The notes beneath the pieces are model-generated. The model worked only from the letters and a program-made list of their open reading frames with translations, ran no database searches and was not told where the DNA came from. The position numbers and the translations under genes were made by a program. 64,000 bases of DNA from positions 29,101,615 to 29,165,614 of the forward strand of contig NC_091947.1 of the NCBI RefSeq assembly GCF_041260155.1. The letters are read 5' to 3'. Of the stretch, positions 12,597 to 25,615 are shown in pieces. Within the stretch, counting starts at the first letter, position 1; each line of letters starts with the position of its first letter. Source of the DNA: Ptychodera flava (taxonomy: Eukaryota > Hemichordata > Enteropneusta > Ptychoderidae).

Positions 12597-14076
12597 GAAA
12601 GTTCAACAACTGCTCTATCCTCTTAATTAAACATTTAACTTCTAGTTGCTCTTTACTTGACCTTTTGAACTCCAAAGTCGACCTATTCTACTCTTTCAGT
12701 TTTCATGTTTTTGTGATAAACTCTCAGAGATTTGTTACACATCTTTTTTAGAGTGAAAATTTGGGAAGCATCATGATCAATTTAGTCATGAATGACAGTT
12801 TTATATGGTGCTACACATTTCATGTGTGTCTAGATACATGTTATCTGAAAAATGCTGCTGATGTATCGCTTATTGTCATGCATCAGAATTGGACTCAAAG
12901 AGACCTGTAGATTGCTAGGACATATTCCTTCAACAAAACAGGAATATTGCTGTATTATCACAGCCATACAAAACTAGTTTATAAACATTTTCTTACATAT
13001 GTGACTAAGATATGTGTCAGTGTCTATACCTCAGTGAGAAAATTACTCTGACATTTGTCCCTAGAGTATAAAAATTGTCAGAACATTTCAAGTTTCCCAT
13101 ATCGGTCATGAAAGCTAATGTACAGTGGTTCAGATAATTGTTTCAATCATTTGCACAAAATATTATATCAGGTCTTATTGTGAACATTTTAATGGGTTAC
13201 CAAAATCCAACTGCAGTCTGAATCACGACATGGTTTTCACAAAAAACAATGCATTGTCATTAAAACTATATCAGAAAAACACTGGCAGAATTGTATCTCA
13301 TACTCTAGCTCACAGTGACACATTTGTACACCAACCCTCACTTTTCAACAGTCGCCTTGACCGCACCACTGCAAACTCGAGGTGAACAGATCAAACCATT
13401 CACTCACCCCTGTGTTCAAAACTGCATTCCCTGAAATAGCTTGTACCATTTTTAGCACAAGTCAATCATTTCATTGTAAATAACCAAATACGTACATATA
13501 TAATATAACATACACTTTACTTGTAAATATGGAAAGAATAATGCTGACATTAATACTTTGACCTCAATTTTTCTGTATCCTATGACATGTATGTATATTT
13601 TCTTCTTTTATTTCCATGTTTGTATTGTACTTTCATTTCCTTTTAGCCAGAGCAGTTTTCTACACATATTTTTTTTTACAGGAAAGAGAAAGTGTTTTTG
13701 AAACTCACAACGAAATGGTGTAATATTGATATGATAATGTAATAAGATAAAAAAAATCATAACTTTTTTACAAATTATGTCTGTCACTGAAGTGGTCTTA
13801 ACTGAACAATGTGATTCCTGTATCCATTAAACACTATGTTATCTAAAAGATACCTTGAAATATTGTGTGTGTCATTATGAATATATTTTTTCCTTAAGCT
13901 CAGAAAATACTGGTGGCGTATCAACCATGTCACCATTTGTCATTGACCGGTGGTGACATGGTCACTATGTCACTCCTATTTCCTTTTGCTGAACAAAGAA
14001 AAATATTAGGGAAGTGAAGATCACGGTCCTTTGCTTGCAGATTGGCTGAAACTACGCATTTTGATGAATACTTTAA

Positions 14077-14399
14077 AGGGACGAAGTTGCTGTTTTCAAA
14101 TTATTTGAGTTATTTTCGTTTCATGCAAATAGCTGGTAATGGCATTTGGCTGACTGCAACTTGCTATATTTTCAGTCTCCTCCCTGCTTGCAGATACCAC
14201 AACAAATGCTATAATGACATAATTTATTGTACGTACCAGAAATTTTATCACTTTCATATTTACATCTGTACATGCAAGTTGTGAGTCCGGCTGTGATGAT
14301 TGATAATGCTACATGTTTCAATAAACAGAGCTACATAAATAACTTCTCACATGGCAAAAAATAGGCAAAATAATTCAAAAATATAGCGACTTTGTCCCG
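14077..14399. mobile_element. Probable ~320-bp MITE with GGGACRAAGT ends
   Basis: The left end reads TTAA then AGGGACGAAGTTGCT; the right end reads AGCGACTTTGTCCC then GTTA. The ends are inverted repeats of about 15 bp with 2-3 mismatches, and similarity continues inward (TTTCAAATTATTT against AAATAATTCAAAA). The terminal motif matches the palindromic elements at 48536-48851 and 57814-58085, suggesting one TTAA-targeting superfamily. The right-hand target copy has decayed. Confidence 0.5.
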
Positions 14400-17056
14400 T
14401 TATTTACACATCAGTAAGATGATAGATAAAGTAAAATATCCCAGCCATTCCAATATTTTCACATGTCAGACACTATATTTTTATGATCAACGATTTACAT
14501 GTAATGAAAGTGATAAGCTATTTATGGAAGGAGGCCCATAAATTCAGGCACTGAAAAAAATTGAATATTTGCTGCATGTTGCGTTGATATGGAACAATGA
14601 ATGCACCATGTGTTCCAATTTCACACTATTTTAATTAGCCCAAGGTGAAACAGCACAATAATGTTGTCTGGGTTCATGGAAATTACTCTGTGTTGTGCAA
14701 CCCTTTTACATAAGTGGTATTCAGCAACAGAAACCCCTTTTACAAGTTGAAATTTTCAAATTAATTTAATTTCCCAACTTCGTTATCATTCCATCAGTGC
14801 TAACAGTAATATATAAGCCTTATCTCTGGTAATTGGTGGTCAAAAATTTATATGGAAAAGTCTCCGTAATTTAACCTTGTCTTTGTCATGCCAGCAAGTG
14901 ATTTATCTTGAACTACCCTGGCTCTGATCCAACCTTGCTTTCAGAATCAAGACAAATGATTGGGAAAAATTTCAGGTGAAAAGTAAGCATTACATCTTTA
15001 ATCATTTCATACTGATAAACAGGGCTCACAAACAGTTGACCTCATCACTTTACTGACAAAGAGTAACATGACTAATTCTGCAAAACAAAAAAATGACCTG
15101 AATATTGATGAAATAGATGCAGTGTCAAAAGGTGACGACTTTTAGCCTTTGAAAATGTCATGGCTCATTACCATGTGTGAAGCTTTCGCTTATGAGTGAT
15201 AGTTGATGGTTGATTTCAAAGAGAAGGGACATTGACTGATACACACCTGAAAGTGACGAGAAAACCAGAAGAGGGGAACTAGCTGGCAAATTTTACTAGT
15301 TTACCACAATTTTACAATGACAAATAATCCATACCTAAAAAAAATATTTATATTTTGGTATTAATACCAATTATTTGTCATGTTACTCGGTGGGTATACT
15401 AATATGTCATAATTGAGGATAGGAAAAATCGTAGGAACCGTAGTTCCAAAATCATTTACGGTAAACATTGATATGTTCTCCGTCCTCAGTGAGAATACTG
15501 ACACTAAATATCTTACTCATCTACAATACCACCTCTCAAGGCATCTGTGCCAAACAAATATAACCATTTTTCAGCTGACAACAACAAACAAGCACAATTA
15601 TAACAGAATAGGGCTTGGAAATTCCTGAGAACAGTGAGGGTCCTCCAGTTAGTTATTTTAGTTTTTTTAACTCCATGCAAATCAGACATAGACATCACAT
15701 GAATAGAAAAAAGTTATTTCATAAAACCTATTTTCTTTGGTTGTCCGATGAAGGAAGATTGTTTCTGTAATATGTGACAATAGAGTAAGATATTGTCTAC
15801 GTGGGTTAATCACAATTATAATGGCAGTTTGTGCTAATGAGCGCCAGACCTTTCTCCGAACATGTGGTCATGAGTAATCTGATTAAAATCCCATACAGAG
15901 TCAGAGATGTGTTGGTCTTTTACACGATCGTATAATGGTCTTTTATTACTGCAGTCCTAGTGAGAAGATGACTGAAGCAAAAAGGCTGTAAGCGTAAAAG
16001 ACCGACCTATCAGATTGGATAACGAGAAAATACAGCAAAAGTTTACCGTCATGTGGAGAACTGGAAAGGCAGACAACATTAGGCTTAGCAAAATAAAGCA
16101 GTTTTACAAATTAACTTTTGTTTCAAATAATCTTGTCATAACATTCTTAACCCAAATTATACAATAAGGCCATGCAAGTACATGAAGTATTAATACTGGA
16201 ATATATGAAACTTGAAAGTTTTGGGGAAACTTTTAATAAACTTTTAACCAGCTCTTTCATTCTGGCTGTAATTATTTGCAGAAAATGATTACACAGTTCA
16301 ATGTGTTCTCCACAGTAACTGACCATAGGATCTAGCGAAAATGTCTTCCCCAGGGGTGGGGGTGGGATGTGTAGGTGATACTCAGAGTTGATTCACTATA
16401 CAACATTATTTGTGAAACTTGTGGAATGTTAAAGGGTTTGCTTCTTTCGAATTCGTTACATTATGGTATAGTATTGCAGGATATAGCCGGCGTAATTAAC
16501 CTTCAGCTCTTTATTCAGAAATTTTGTTTTGAATTTTCGGCCTATAGTGTCTTGTTCTATTCCCTATTTTTGATGAAATACCCAGTATTCAGCTCACCAA
16601 CAAAGCCTTTATATGGCATGTGTGGTAATAGAAAAATAAATTAATAGAAAAAATGTAACATCAAGGTCAACTGAATTGAAGGTGTAGAATTTGGGAAAAC
16701 GAGTGTGTATGCAGTGCAAAATTTAAAAATCAATCAAACTTTTGATTGTACAAAAAAATGCATGTCAGCACTCCGACCACCCCTCGGAAGATCTAATGGT
16801 ATCCGCCATTTAAAGTGGGACTTCCAATGACGGCGATGCACCAATCTTCCAATGTATCTGAATGGATGTTTCTTATTGTCTTCCTTCGTGTCGACATCCA
16901 GACAACAAACTTTCATGTGCATGGGACAATCTCTTCCAGAACAAAAAGAGTAAACCCTTTTTACGACAAGCAGTTGCTTTTGAATGATAATCCGTCATCG
17001 GCAGCGAGGTGCACAACAGTTCTGTCGGTCAAGCATATAGATGTATGTTCTGCACG

Positions 17057-17062
17057 TTTATT
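17057..17062 (-). terminator. Polyadenylation signal of clarin-like gene A
   Basis: AATAAA on the minus strand, 47 bp beyond the clarin A stop codon; the nearest good signal. Confidence 0.5.
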
Positions 17063-17108
17063 GAAGTCTTCTGTCACTTTAATTTTCAAATAATGATATC
17101 GTAGTTGA

Positions 17109-19710
17109 TCAAAATGAAAGATCGATATCGTAATCATTTTTCATGCTTTCCTTGGTGAAGGCACGCAGTTTACCACCACTGCTACGACGCATAATCCTTT
17201 TTTGCCGCTGTCTTTCCCTGCAATACAGATCGCAGTGGTACATGCTGACAAGAATGAGATTGAACAGAGAGAGCAGCCAACTCAAGCCGATCATCAGAAA
17301 GGTATAATCCAGAAAGACGCGTTCTTTCTGCCAAAGGACGCTGGTATCTTCTGATCCCAGTACACCGGTCGAGAAGTGATAGCGAAGTTGGTACAGGACA
17401 CATCCGATCAATCCAATTATCTCAATAGCTGTGAAAAAATAAGCATGATTTGAAAATCATAGTCAAAGAAAACAAACTTCATGTTATTCTCGATGTAACT
17501 TTGTCCCGAGTTTAAAAGCCGCAAACACCGTTATTTTTTTATGAGACACCCATTTTTAATTGGGTCGGGTATTTGTTCTGCCGTGTGAAACCCTTTCATA
17601 ATCTGCCCTTGGATGTTATGTACGTGTTCTTTGCGAGGACAAGCCCTGGCATCGTCTTTGCCAAGACAATTGTCCCCTCGATATGTGCCGCTGTCATTCC
17701 AGAGAGTTCGGTTCACTAACAAGCATAATCACACTATACCTCCCACATTTTTCGCTCCTGGACACCATTTCTTGTCCTGTAAATACATGCAACTACTGAA
17801 TACATATCATGTAGTTCTTTGTGTCCTGCAGTCTTGAAGATGAGTTAGGGGAAATGTCTGTTGTCGGACTTAACACTTAAAAGTTCTGTTTTGTTGAACC
17901 ATCTGTACTCCGATATATGTCTTTATAAACATGCACAACAAAAATATGTTTATCTATAAGAAACACGTGAACAATTCGTCTCCAAAGTCATTACGTCATT
18001 CCCCTAATCACATGGAAATGCTTAGTGTACAGATTACTAAATTGTCAATACAGTCTGTACAATACTATTGTACAGATGATGACAACTGATTTTTAGTCCA
18101 TCGGAGAATTTCTTCAGTAAGGTATTAAACGTTGCTATCGTACACAATGCATGGAGTTTACGAAGCTGATACTTCTTTTCAAAACATGTTAGGGAAAGGA
18201 GGAAGAAATTTTTACTTTTTTCTGGAATATATCGTTCAAAAAACTGTCATTACTTCAATTTAGCAAGTTTTATGAATGATGTACATCCATGCCAAAATAT
18301 ACGAATTCCCTGTCGCAAATACTATTTATGATCTCGCTATGAGATTGATAATGGACGTATCAATTTGATGTAACCCGTTCAAATATTGAACTAGCTGCCA
18401 AACCACTCACGTAATATGCAGGCCAATACGAAATGTGTCCTCATTCCAAGTGTGCTTCTTCGATGCTCTTTCGCCATGGCGCATAGGCTTAATATAGTCT
18501 CCAAAATCACAGAGACAACGATTAAACAGATCAGTGCAGAGGTAATAACCCAGAACCTAAAATGGTAAATGTTTGTCGACAGGTATCGAGCTGTAAATAA
18601 TAAATAAAAGAATAATAAAAAATATGAGGGTTATAACGATCAACAACTTTATATTGAATGTATGGGCTACCGATACCAAGTCAGTATGATATATCGTACT
18701 CGCTACAACGAACTGAAAGGCAGGGCCAAGAATGATCTGTTGATTATTTGAGCAGTAACGTCAACTTTGATATTTAAAACGATCATTTCATCGCGAACGA
18801 AACCTTCACTATCTGAGCACGGCCCGCTAATCGCATCGGAGTTAGAAGGGCGCCAATGATGATTGGGCCATGTAAGTTTTACAACACTGCTAATTTGTCG
18901 GACACCATGCTTTCTTAAACACACGTATATTCAGACTCCATTCACTTATACGACATCTCTTACATAGGTATTGAAAGTATTTCAATTTTGATTTCAACAT
19001 CTCATATTTCAAATCTGGAAGATTTTGTTATGAAGGCAAAAAGTGCGAGTCAGTGTTTTTTATCAAGTAGTGTATATATTGATGATGAATCTGTCCATGT
19101 GTATCTGATATTAATATACAATATTGATTTATGTAAGCTGCGCTTTTATTTCGCAATCCATCTGGCACCTATAAACGATGATGGTGTAAACAGAACTCGC
19201 AGGCTTAACTTGCTAATGGTTTGTGTTTTTGAATACCTGAAATTATAGAATCCACAAATGATATATTTGGAAGGTGGTCTTCAACTTGATCTTTTTAAAG
19301 GAACTTTCTGTTCATATTGACGATATGTTGTAAATTTCATGGCAACGAAACGGACACCATCTTATAGAGCTAATAAAATCAAAATTTTAACCCAAAACAG
19401 AAAGTAAAAGACAAAATTGTGGCTTACTGTTCAGATTAGTAATTCTCACACCCAATCCATAGTTGAGACATTTTGTACCGTAAAAGTGTCCAAAATAGAC
19501 AGTTCCCAGGAACGCTCCTCTGTCGCAGCTTTGAAGGGCGTCCGGATAACGACCAATGAATGACGATTCGGTGGTTGTGTTCCTCCAGACATACACCTGG
19601 AAAAGGTGTTGTGTGCCTAAGCTACCAGCGAACAGTAACAATCCAAATAAAGATAGATTCGCGGAGAAGAAATAAGTAACCCGATGCTTTTTGGATTCAC
19701 CGGCGTTCAT
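17109..19710 (-). CDS. Clarin-like four-pass membrane protein A (3 exons)
   Basis: Minus-strand exons 19428-19710, 18411-18590 and 17109-17428 join in frame to 260 aa (human CLRN1 has 232). Hydrophobic segments lie at about residues 11-33, 107-129, 147-169 and 195-218, giving the clarin four-pass layout. The first loop has an N-glycosylation sequon NTT (Asn44), at the place where CLRN1 has one, then the clarin signature VYFGHFYGTKCLNYGLGVR (YGLF-x-G...GLG-R in CLRN1/2). The C-terminus ends DIDLSF, resembling DLMY of CLRN1 and DILY of CLRN2. Known: clarins act in vertebrate hair-bundle and synapse maintenance. The role here is unknown, and assignment to CLRN1, 2 or 3 is not possible by eye. 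The exon 2 acceptor at 18590 was chosen because it alone keeps the frame. Both splice phases and the 180-bp exon 2 match gene B. Confidence 0.85.
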
Positions 19711-21170
19711 AACTATATCATGTATATAATCACAAAATAGGTGCTATCAAAACTGAGCGTTGGGAAACGCACTGCTTTTGGTATCTTCATAATGCGCCAT
19801 GTGTGCATCTGAGACTGATGAGCTAAAGCTCGGGACCTCTACATGCGAATCTATCTATGCTGAATAAATTAAGTTAAAAATAATATTCGCCCTGAATCGG
19901 ATCATCCCAGATACAAATTTACACATGTAAATATGTATCATAACATGTACTGGTTTAGAAGAGAACTCATAATAAAAGAAAATCCGTTTCAATGGAAATA
20001 AAGTTAATTATTGCATCCGCTAAAAACTTCTCTGTGTCGTTACAACGGTCAGCTGTGGATTAAAATACATAAAGATAAATTTTCATCGTCTCTTTTCTGT
20101 AAATGTTGACGGTTATTTTTAGAGGAACTGTGTTTTTTGGGTCACCTGAAATGACATCGTTTAAACGAAGCCGACAATTTGTATGCGTTTTGCGATGATG
20201 CTGTCTGCAGTGTCGCACTAATCCTGGTGAAAGTAATTGTGGCGCGGGAGCATATATAGCAGCTGCGCTGCATTGATAAATGTGTGGTAGTTACGCGGAT
20301 TACAATTACTTGGGACAAATATCATTTGTGTTGTACGTTTTAATATACTGGGTAAGGATTGCTGCACGACAATATATGAATTGGCTCCTTTCCTTGATCG
20401 CTCATAATTATCTCGATATTCATTTTGGTGAAATATTTAATATCGTTTACGGTAGAGTACACCAACATGAAAAGATTCCGTCGACTTCGGCAACAACACG
20501 TAGGCCTATAGGGAATATCAAAAGATTGCAGCTCATTGCAAATATCTGCCCATACAGACACTATCATTTCCTGGCATTGACAACGCCCAGAGGAAAATTT
20601 CAATTCCAGGAATTGACAACGCTCATGCACTGAATTACTTGTCCCATATTGTCCAAACTTACGAAAGAAATTAGTTTGCACAGCGGGATAGGTGGAAGCC
20701 GCGTGTGGTACAAAACAGACCGCTCATTATAGTCGTCGGACATTTTACGGAGAAGTTGTGTAACTTTCATCCATGCGATGGTTTATATATTCATGCTAAT
20801 CTGTGTTTAGCCGAGACTGAAAGATCCGAAGGATGGTTTAGCCTTTCTCTGGAAAAGGGGAGAATTACAAGAGCTTCATGCGTGAAGTGACTTTCCTGAC
20901 TCCAATTGCTAAATGAATGAATACTGAAAGCTTGTGCTTCGCTACGCATATGAATACTTATCTGCATCAAGGTATTTCTGATATACCCAGATATTTACTG
21001 TCATCTTGTTCTTTTGCAAACCATTTAATTTCTGCAAATTTATGACACTAATTTTTTACACCGACGTATGCGATAGAGAAATAACTCTAATTAAAGATAA
21101 TTGAAAGACTACCGCAGACTTTGCCTGAATGCAGCCTTTGTGACTCTGCTTGAGTGACAATGTCTTGATC
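19711..21170. other. Upstream region of clarin-like gene A
   Basis: No supported gene. Overlapping open frames of 113-117 codons on opposite strands near 20280-20681 have no recognisable domain. A TATA-like CATATATAGC at about 20251-20260 sits beside GGCGCGGG; read on either strand it could be a core promoter, about 540 bp upstream of clarin A. A short duplicated motif AATTGACAACG / CATTGACAACG occurs near 20578 and 20612. Confidence 0.35.
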
Positions 21171-21984
21171 AGTCCAGTCAAAATAGGGTTAGACCCACCA
21201 CAAATTGCAACAGAATTTTTTTCTTCAGAATGCATTTCAGAGAGGTACCCAGAACAACATATTAAAAGTTTACTCGAATCCACCTTGGGGAAATATGACT
21301 TATTTGCATAAATCAAATATGGCGGCCAACCATCCGACAAAATAACATAATTGGCTATATATAACATGTTAAACAAGCTATTTCAGTGATTTCAAAGTCT
21401 GACACAAGGAATTGGGCCCAGAGAATCATTTTGGAGGTATAATATTTCATATGGGCACTTCAATAATTTGCATAATACCAATATGACGGCCAACATTCCT
21501 ACAAAAGACATTTTTGGTCACATACCACGTATTAAACAAGTTATTTCAGTGATTTTAATGTTAAAAGTATATTTTTTAGGCATGGACGATTTTCGAGATG
21601 CAATGATTTGCATAGGTAATTTGGTAATTTGCATAAATCCAATATATTGGCCAACATTCCTACAAATCACATTGTTGGTCATATACCACGCATTAAACAA
21701 GCTATATCAGTGATTTTAAAGTTCTAATATTTTTCTTGGGTATGAAGAAACACTTTTAGTGGCTCAATTTTACAAAGGCCCTTTGACAATTTGCATAAAT
21801 TAAATATGGATGCCATATTAATGCCGCATGGCGTAATAGCTTCTAATATAAATAAGGGTTGTGTATAGTTTTTAGCACTAGGAAACTATCAAGAAGAAAC
21901 TGTTAAGTCCTTGGACATTCATTTTAAAAATTTTGATTTTTCTGTATATGACGTCTGTTAATGATTCTTAGTTTTCTGAATAAT

Positions 21985-22967
21985 ATATTCTCTTTCTGAA
22001 TATAACATTGGATTCATCTGTGTACGGCATTTTCGTAATTTGTAAGGGTGTTTAACACTGTACAGTGTCAAAACATGTAATCTGTAATGTTTACTGTTAA
22101 AAAAAGATGTGTTCAAATCTTAGGTTTTAATTAAGACTGACCCACCTTCTTATAGATGAGTGCATCTTTATAAGATCCCCTAGATGATAGGCAAGAAGAC
22201 ATCACACATAACAGCAAAAATACAATAAAAACAAAAAATCTAAAAAACAGAAAAAATGATATGACCAAAATAAAAAATACCATAATACATACGAATTGAA
22301 ACTTAGCACTATTGCAAACAATGTCACATTCATTAAAACTTAATGGACACACAAAATCAAAAAATCTGAAAACTGCATGCTTTAGTAAAGGCTTAAAATT
22401 AATCCAAACACAGAATCCTATTACTACACAATACAAACAAGTACATCTAAGTCATTTTTCCAAGTTTCACTTTTCCAGATGAATGTTTGTATCGTGTAAC
22501 AGTTGGATTCTGTTGGGCTAATGAGTTGTTTGAATTAATTTTAAGCCTTTGCTAAGCATGCAATTTTCAATTTTTGTGAGTTTGTGTGTTGATCAAGTTT
22601 TTAAGAGTCTGACATTGATTGCATCAGCGCTAAGTTTTAATTTGTCTGTACTGTGGCATGTGTTATTTTTGGTCACATTATTTTATTTTTCTGCGTTTTC
22701 ATTATCTTTGTTCTGTTTATTGAGTTTTTGCTGTTATATGTGATGACTTCTTGCCTATGGTCTAAGGGGATGTACCAAAGATGCGCTCGTCCATAAGGAG
22801 GGGGTTCAGTCTAAATTATAAACTAAAGATTTTGTACTCGAATTTTTTAAAACAGTAAACAATACAGATAACATGTTTTAACACTGTAGAGTATAAAACA
22901 CCTATGAAAATCACAAGTAATGCCATACACAGATGAATCCAATGTTATATTCAGAAAGAGATTACTA
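21985..22967. repeat. Inner palindrome of the foldback element
   Basis: Arms of about 430 bp (21985-22415 and 22527-22967), alignable throughout in inverted orientation and starting with TCTTTCTGAATATAACATTG on the left arm and its complement on the right. RNA from this block could form a stem-loop of several hundred base pairs. Confidence 0.8.
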
Positions 22968-23270
22968 TTAGATGACTAACAATCATTAACGGTTGCCATA
23001 TTTAGAAAAATCACAAAATAATTAAAATTGCATGACTATCTTACTTCTCAATAGTAAACGCATATCAACATATACGTATTTTAATCCGTTCGGAAGTCAT
23101 ATATGTAAGTCTACCAAATTTGCTTTAACATTCTTTTAAAAATACAATATATTTATGGAGTATTTTAATGAATTCAGGTATTAAAATAATCTTTTATTCA
23201 TAAATGGATCATTATTGTAAGGAAATTTATAGTTTATTTTCCACATTTGTAAGAATAAATGTTCAAGAAC

Positions 23271-23817
23271 TTAAGGTGGAGGTGTACGTCGCCAACACAT
23301 TTTTTCGAAGGAATATTTCTCATCTAAGATGACAAGGAAAACCGTAGAAACTATTTTGTAAAATGTAATATTTCACTCGAAACAAGAGTATATCCTTATT
23401 CTAAAATGGCTTGTTCTGAACCACTGACGCTCAAAAAGTGCTTAAAATCATGGTTAAAATAAAAATGCCTCCAGTTTAAAATGTAAGAATTTTAGTGAAA
23501 AACAAAATAGTTGTTTTGTTACATAGCATTTAAAAACATAACGTGAAAATTTCAGAAAATTTGACCCAGCCAGACTAGAGTTATATTCTTTGGAAATCTT
23601 GAAATTCGGATAAAAGGGAAGCAGGAAATCGGGTGATTTGCATACATTTGCATACATTAACCCTTCTATATCATGCAACTTACGACTGCTTGCCAAGCTA
23701 AAAGGTGAACCTAACCAATTTTTAATCTTGGGTTAACAAATTACTCAAAATTGGACGAATGTTTACAAAAAAATAATTTCGAGCACAATACGCTGCGTTG
23801 GGTGCAGTGCCCTCTAA
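23271..23817. mobile_element. TTAA element, shorter copy nested in the foldback right arm
   Basis: Starts TTAAGGTGGAGGTGTACGTC and ends near GGGTGCAGTGCCCTCTAA. It is a directly oriented, diverged copy of 26213-26942, sharing GCCAACACA near the left end, GAAATCGGGTGATTTGCAT in the middle and GTTGGGTGCAG near the right end. It lies where the left foldback arm has no counterpart, so it inserted after the foldback structure formed. About 180 bp shorter than the other copy. No coding capacity. Confidence 0.65.
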
Positions 23818-24148
23818 ACAGTTTTTTCGTTGATATTCCTATTGCTAAACTCTCTACAAGCTATTTGGGCATTAATTTGGCAGCCATATTTCATTTCTGA
23901 ACATTATCTAAGTGTGTTTTAAAAACATTGAACCGCAAAAGGTGTTTCTTCATGCTAAAGAAATATATGGCTGAAATAAACTGTTCAATACATGATATAT
24001 GACAGAAAATGTCTTTTGTAGGTATATTGGCCGGCCTATTGGATTTATGCAAATTAACGAAGTACCTATGTAAATCATTGCACCTCAAAATCATTTGTCC
24101 ATGCCAAAGAAATATACTTTTAACTTTGAAATCACAGAAATAGCTTGT

Positions 24149-24372
24149 TTAACCCTTTGACTGCTGTAATTTTTTACACTAAAATTTTAATGCAATATTT
24201 TACCAATTTCTGTGAATTATTTCTGTACGTGATTTTCATAATTTTGGACCGAATGGATATCATATTTCAGCAGCTACAGTTTTTTTATGAAAATTTTGGC
24301 AAAAAGCAGAAAAATTGACTGTGGTACATTTCTATATAAGTTGACAAAAATAGACTTTGGCCAAAGGGTTAA
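24149..24372. mobile_element. piggyBac-like MITE, copy 1
   Basis: 216-bp element (24153-24368) starting CCCTTTGACTGCTGTAATTT and ending CCAAAGGG, flanked by TTAA on both sides. It sits in a tandem unit whose neighbours read GCTTGTTTAATACG without the insert, so the empty site is visible. TTAA plus CCCTTTG ends is typical of piggyBac-derived MITEs. Non-coding. Confidence 0.8.
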
Positions 24373-24533
24373 TACGTGGTATATGACAGAAAATGTCTTT
24401 TATAGGTATGTTGGCAGCCCCATTGGATTTATGCAAATTAAGGAAGTACCTATGAAAATCATTGCATCTCGAAAATTGTTTGTCCATGCCAAAGAAATAT
24501 ACTTTAAACTTGGAAATCACAGAAATGGCTTGT

Positions 24534-24756
24534 TTAACCCTTAGATTGCTTTACTTTTTTACACCAAAATTTTAATGCAATATTTTACCAATTTCAGTTA
24601 TTTTTTCTGCACATTTTTTTCATTATTTTGGACCAAATGGATATCATTTTTCATCAGCTACATTTGTTAATGAAAACTTTGGCAAAAAGCAGAAAAATTG
24701 AGTGTGGTACATTTTATAAAGTTGACAAAAATAGACTTTGGCTCTCAAAGGGTTAA
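24534..24756. mobile_element. piggyBac-like MITE, copy 2
   Basis: 215-bp element (24538-24752) between TTAA copies, closely related to copy 1 and in the same position of the next tandem unit. It probably arose by duplication of a unit already holding copy 1, because position and orientation are the same. Confidence 0.8.
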
Positions 24757-25292
24757 TACATGGTATATGACAGAAAATGTCTTCTGTAGGTATGTTGGCC
24801 ACCATATTGGATTTATGCAAATTAACAAATTACCTATCCAAATCATTGCACCTCGAAAATCGTTTGTCCATGCCTAAGAAATATACTTTCAATTTTAAAA
24901 TTACTGAAATAGCTTATTTAATACGTGGTATATGACCGAAAATGTCTTTTGTAGGAATGTTGGCCGCAATATTGGAATTATGCAAATTACTGAAGTGACT
25001 ATATGAAACATTATAACTCAAATATGATTCCCTGAGCCAAATAACTAGTGTCAGACTTTGAAATCACTGAAATAGCTTGTTTAATACGTGATATATGGCC
25101 AATTATGTTATTCTGTCGGATGGCTGGCAGCCATATTTGATTTATGCAAATTAGACATATTTCCCCAAGGTGGATTCGAGTAAACTTTTGATATGTTGTT
25201 CTGGGTACCTCATTAAAATGCATTCTGAAGAAAAAAATTCTGTTGCAATTTGTGGTGGGTTAGGTGCCAAAATCTCGTAGATTGACTGGACT

Positions 25293-25615
25293 ATAAAGAT
25301 CGGGATCAGATGTGAACTTATTATTTCACTCTAAAAATTCATAAATTTACTCATATAAACTTCTTTAGCCATGCAATAAAAATTATTTCGCGTTCTCAAT
25401 CTGCGTTTACAAGTCATCTTTATAACATATGGTCCTACTCGAACGGATACAGATGACATCCAGCAGATCATTGATCATCTGGAAGTTGAGGAAGATGTTT
25501 AAATTTTTTCACCGCTGGGGGCGTCCACACAGACGACAAGCGGTGCGAAGTTTGGCGCGTTTGGCAAAGCTAGGTGTCGTTTTCAACAGGAGCGAGACGA
25601 AGGGTAGGACTGACG
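25293..25615 (+). other. Possible unresolved 5' exon(s) of the unknown gene
   Basis: A frame running to about 25500 reads VIFITYGPTRTDTDDIQQI and stops at TTTAA. It looks protein-like: a hydrophobic strand followed by TDTDD and an amphipathic helix, as in a von Willebrand A-type fold. A second frame (25429-25641) encodes a very basic stretch, and the third leads into the main open frame. The splice structure or a frameshift here cannot be settled by eye. Confidence 0.3.

Larger units (their letters stand above)
12597..17108. other. Intergenic, cdc25 to clarin-like gene A
   Basis: About 4.5 kb between convergent genes, AT-rich with only short open frames. The one element I can define is a probable MITE at 14077-14399. 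No RNA gene recognised. Confidence 0.5.
21171..25292. mobile_element. 4.1-kb foldback-type element with long, repeat-built arms
   Basis: The outer limits are inverted: AGTCCAGTCA at 21171-21180 and TGACTGGACT at 25283-25292. Inside, 21180-21440 is repeated in inverted order at about 25010-25280, the tandem units of 21440-21800 at about 23880-25000, and an inner pair 21985-22415 / 22527-22967 (about 80 percent identical by eye) is separated by about 110 bp. The arms hold tandem units of roughly 170-180 bp. The right arm is longer because of two piggyBac-like MITEs, a TTAA element and extra units. No coding capacity or clear target duplication. Long TIRs made of tandem repeats are the mark of Foldback/Galileo-type elements; the family is not identified. 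Confidence 0.7.

Noticed and set aside
20280-20681. Overlapping 117- and 113-codon frames on opposite strands
   Set aside because: No recognisable domain, mutually exclusive frames, and no adjoining exons with splice sites.
21468-25223. Numerous 60-106-codon frames on both strands
   Set aside because: They fall in inverted and tandem repeat units and repeat with them; none shows a domain.
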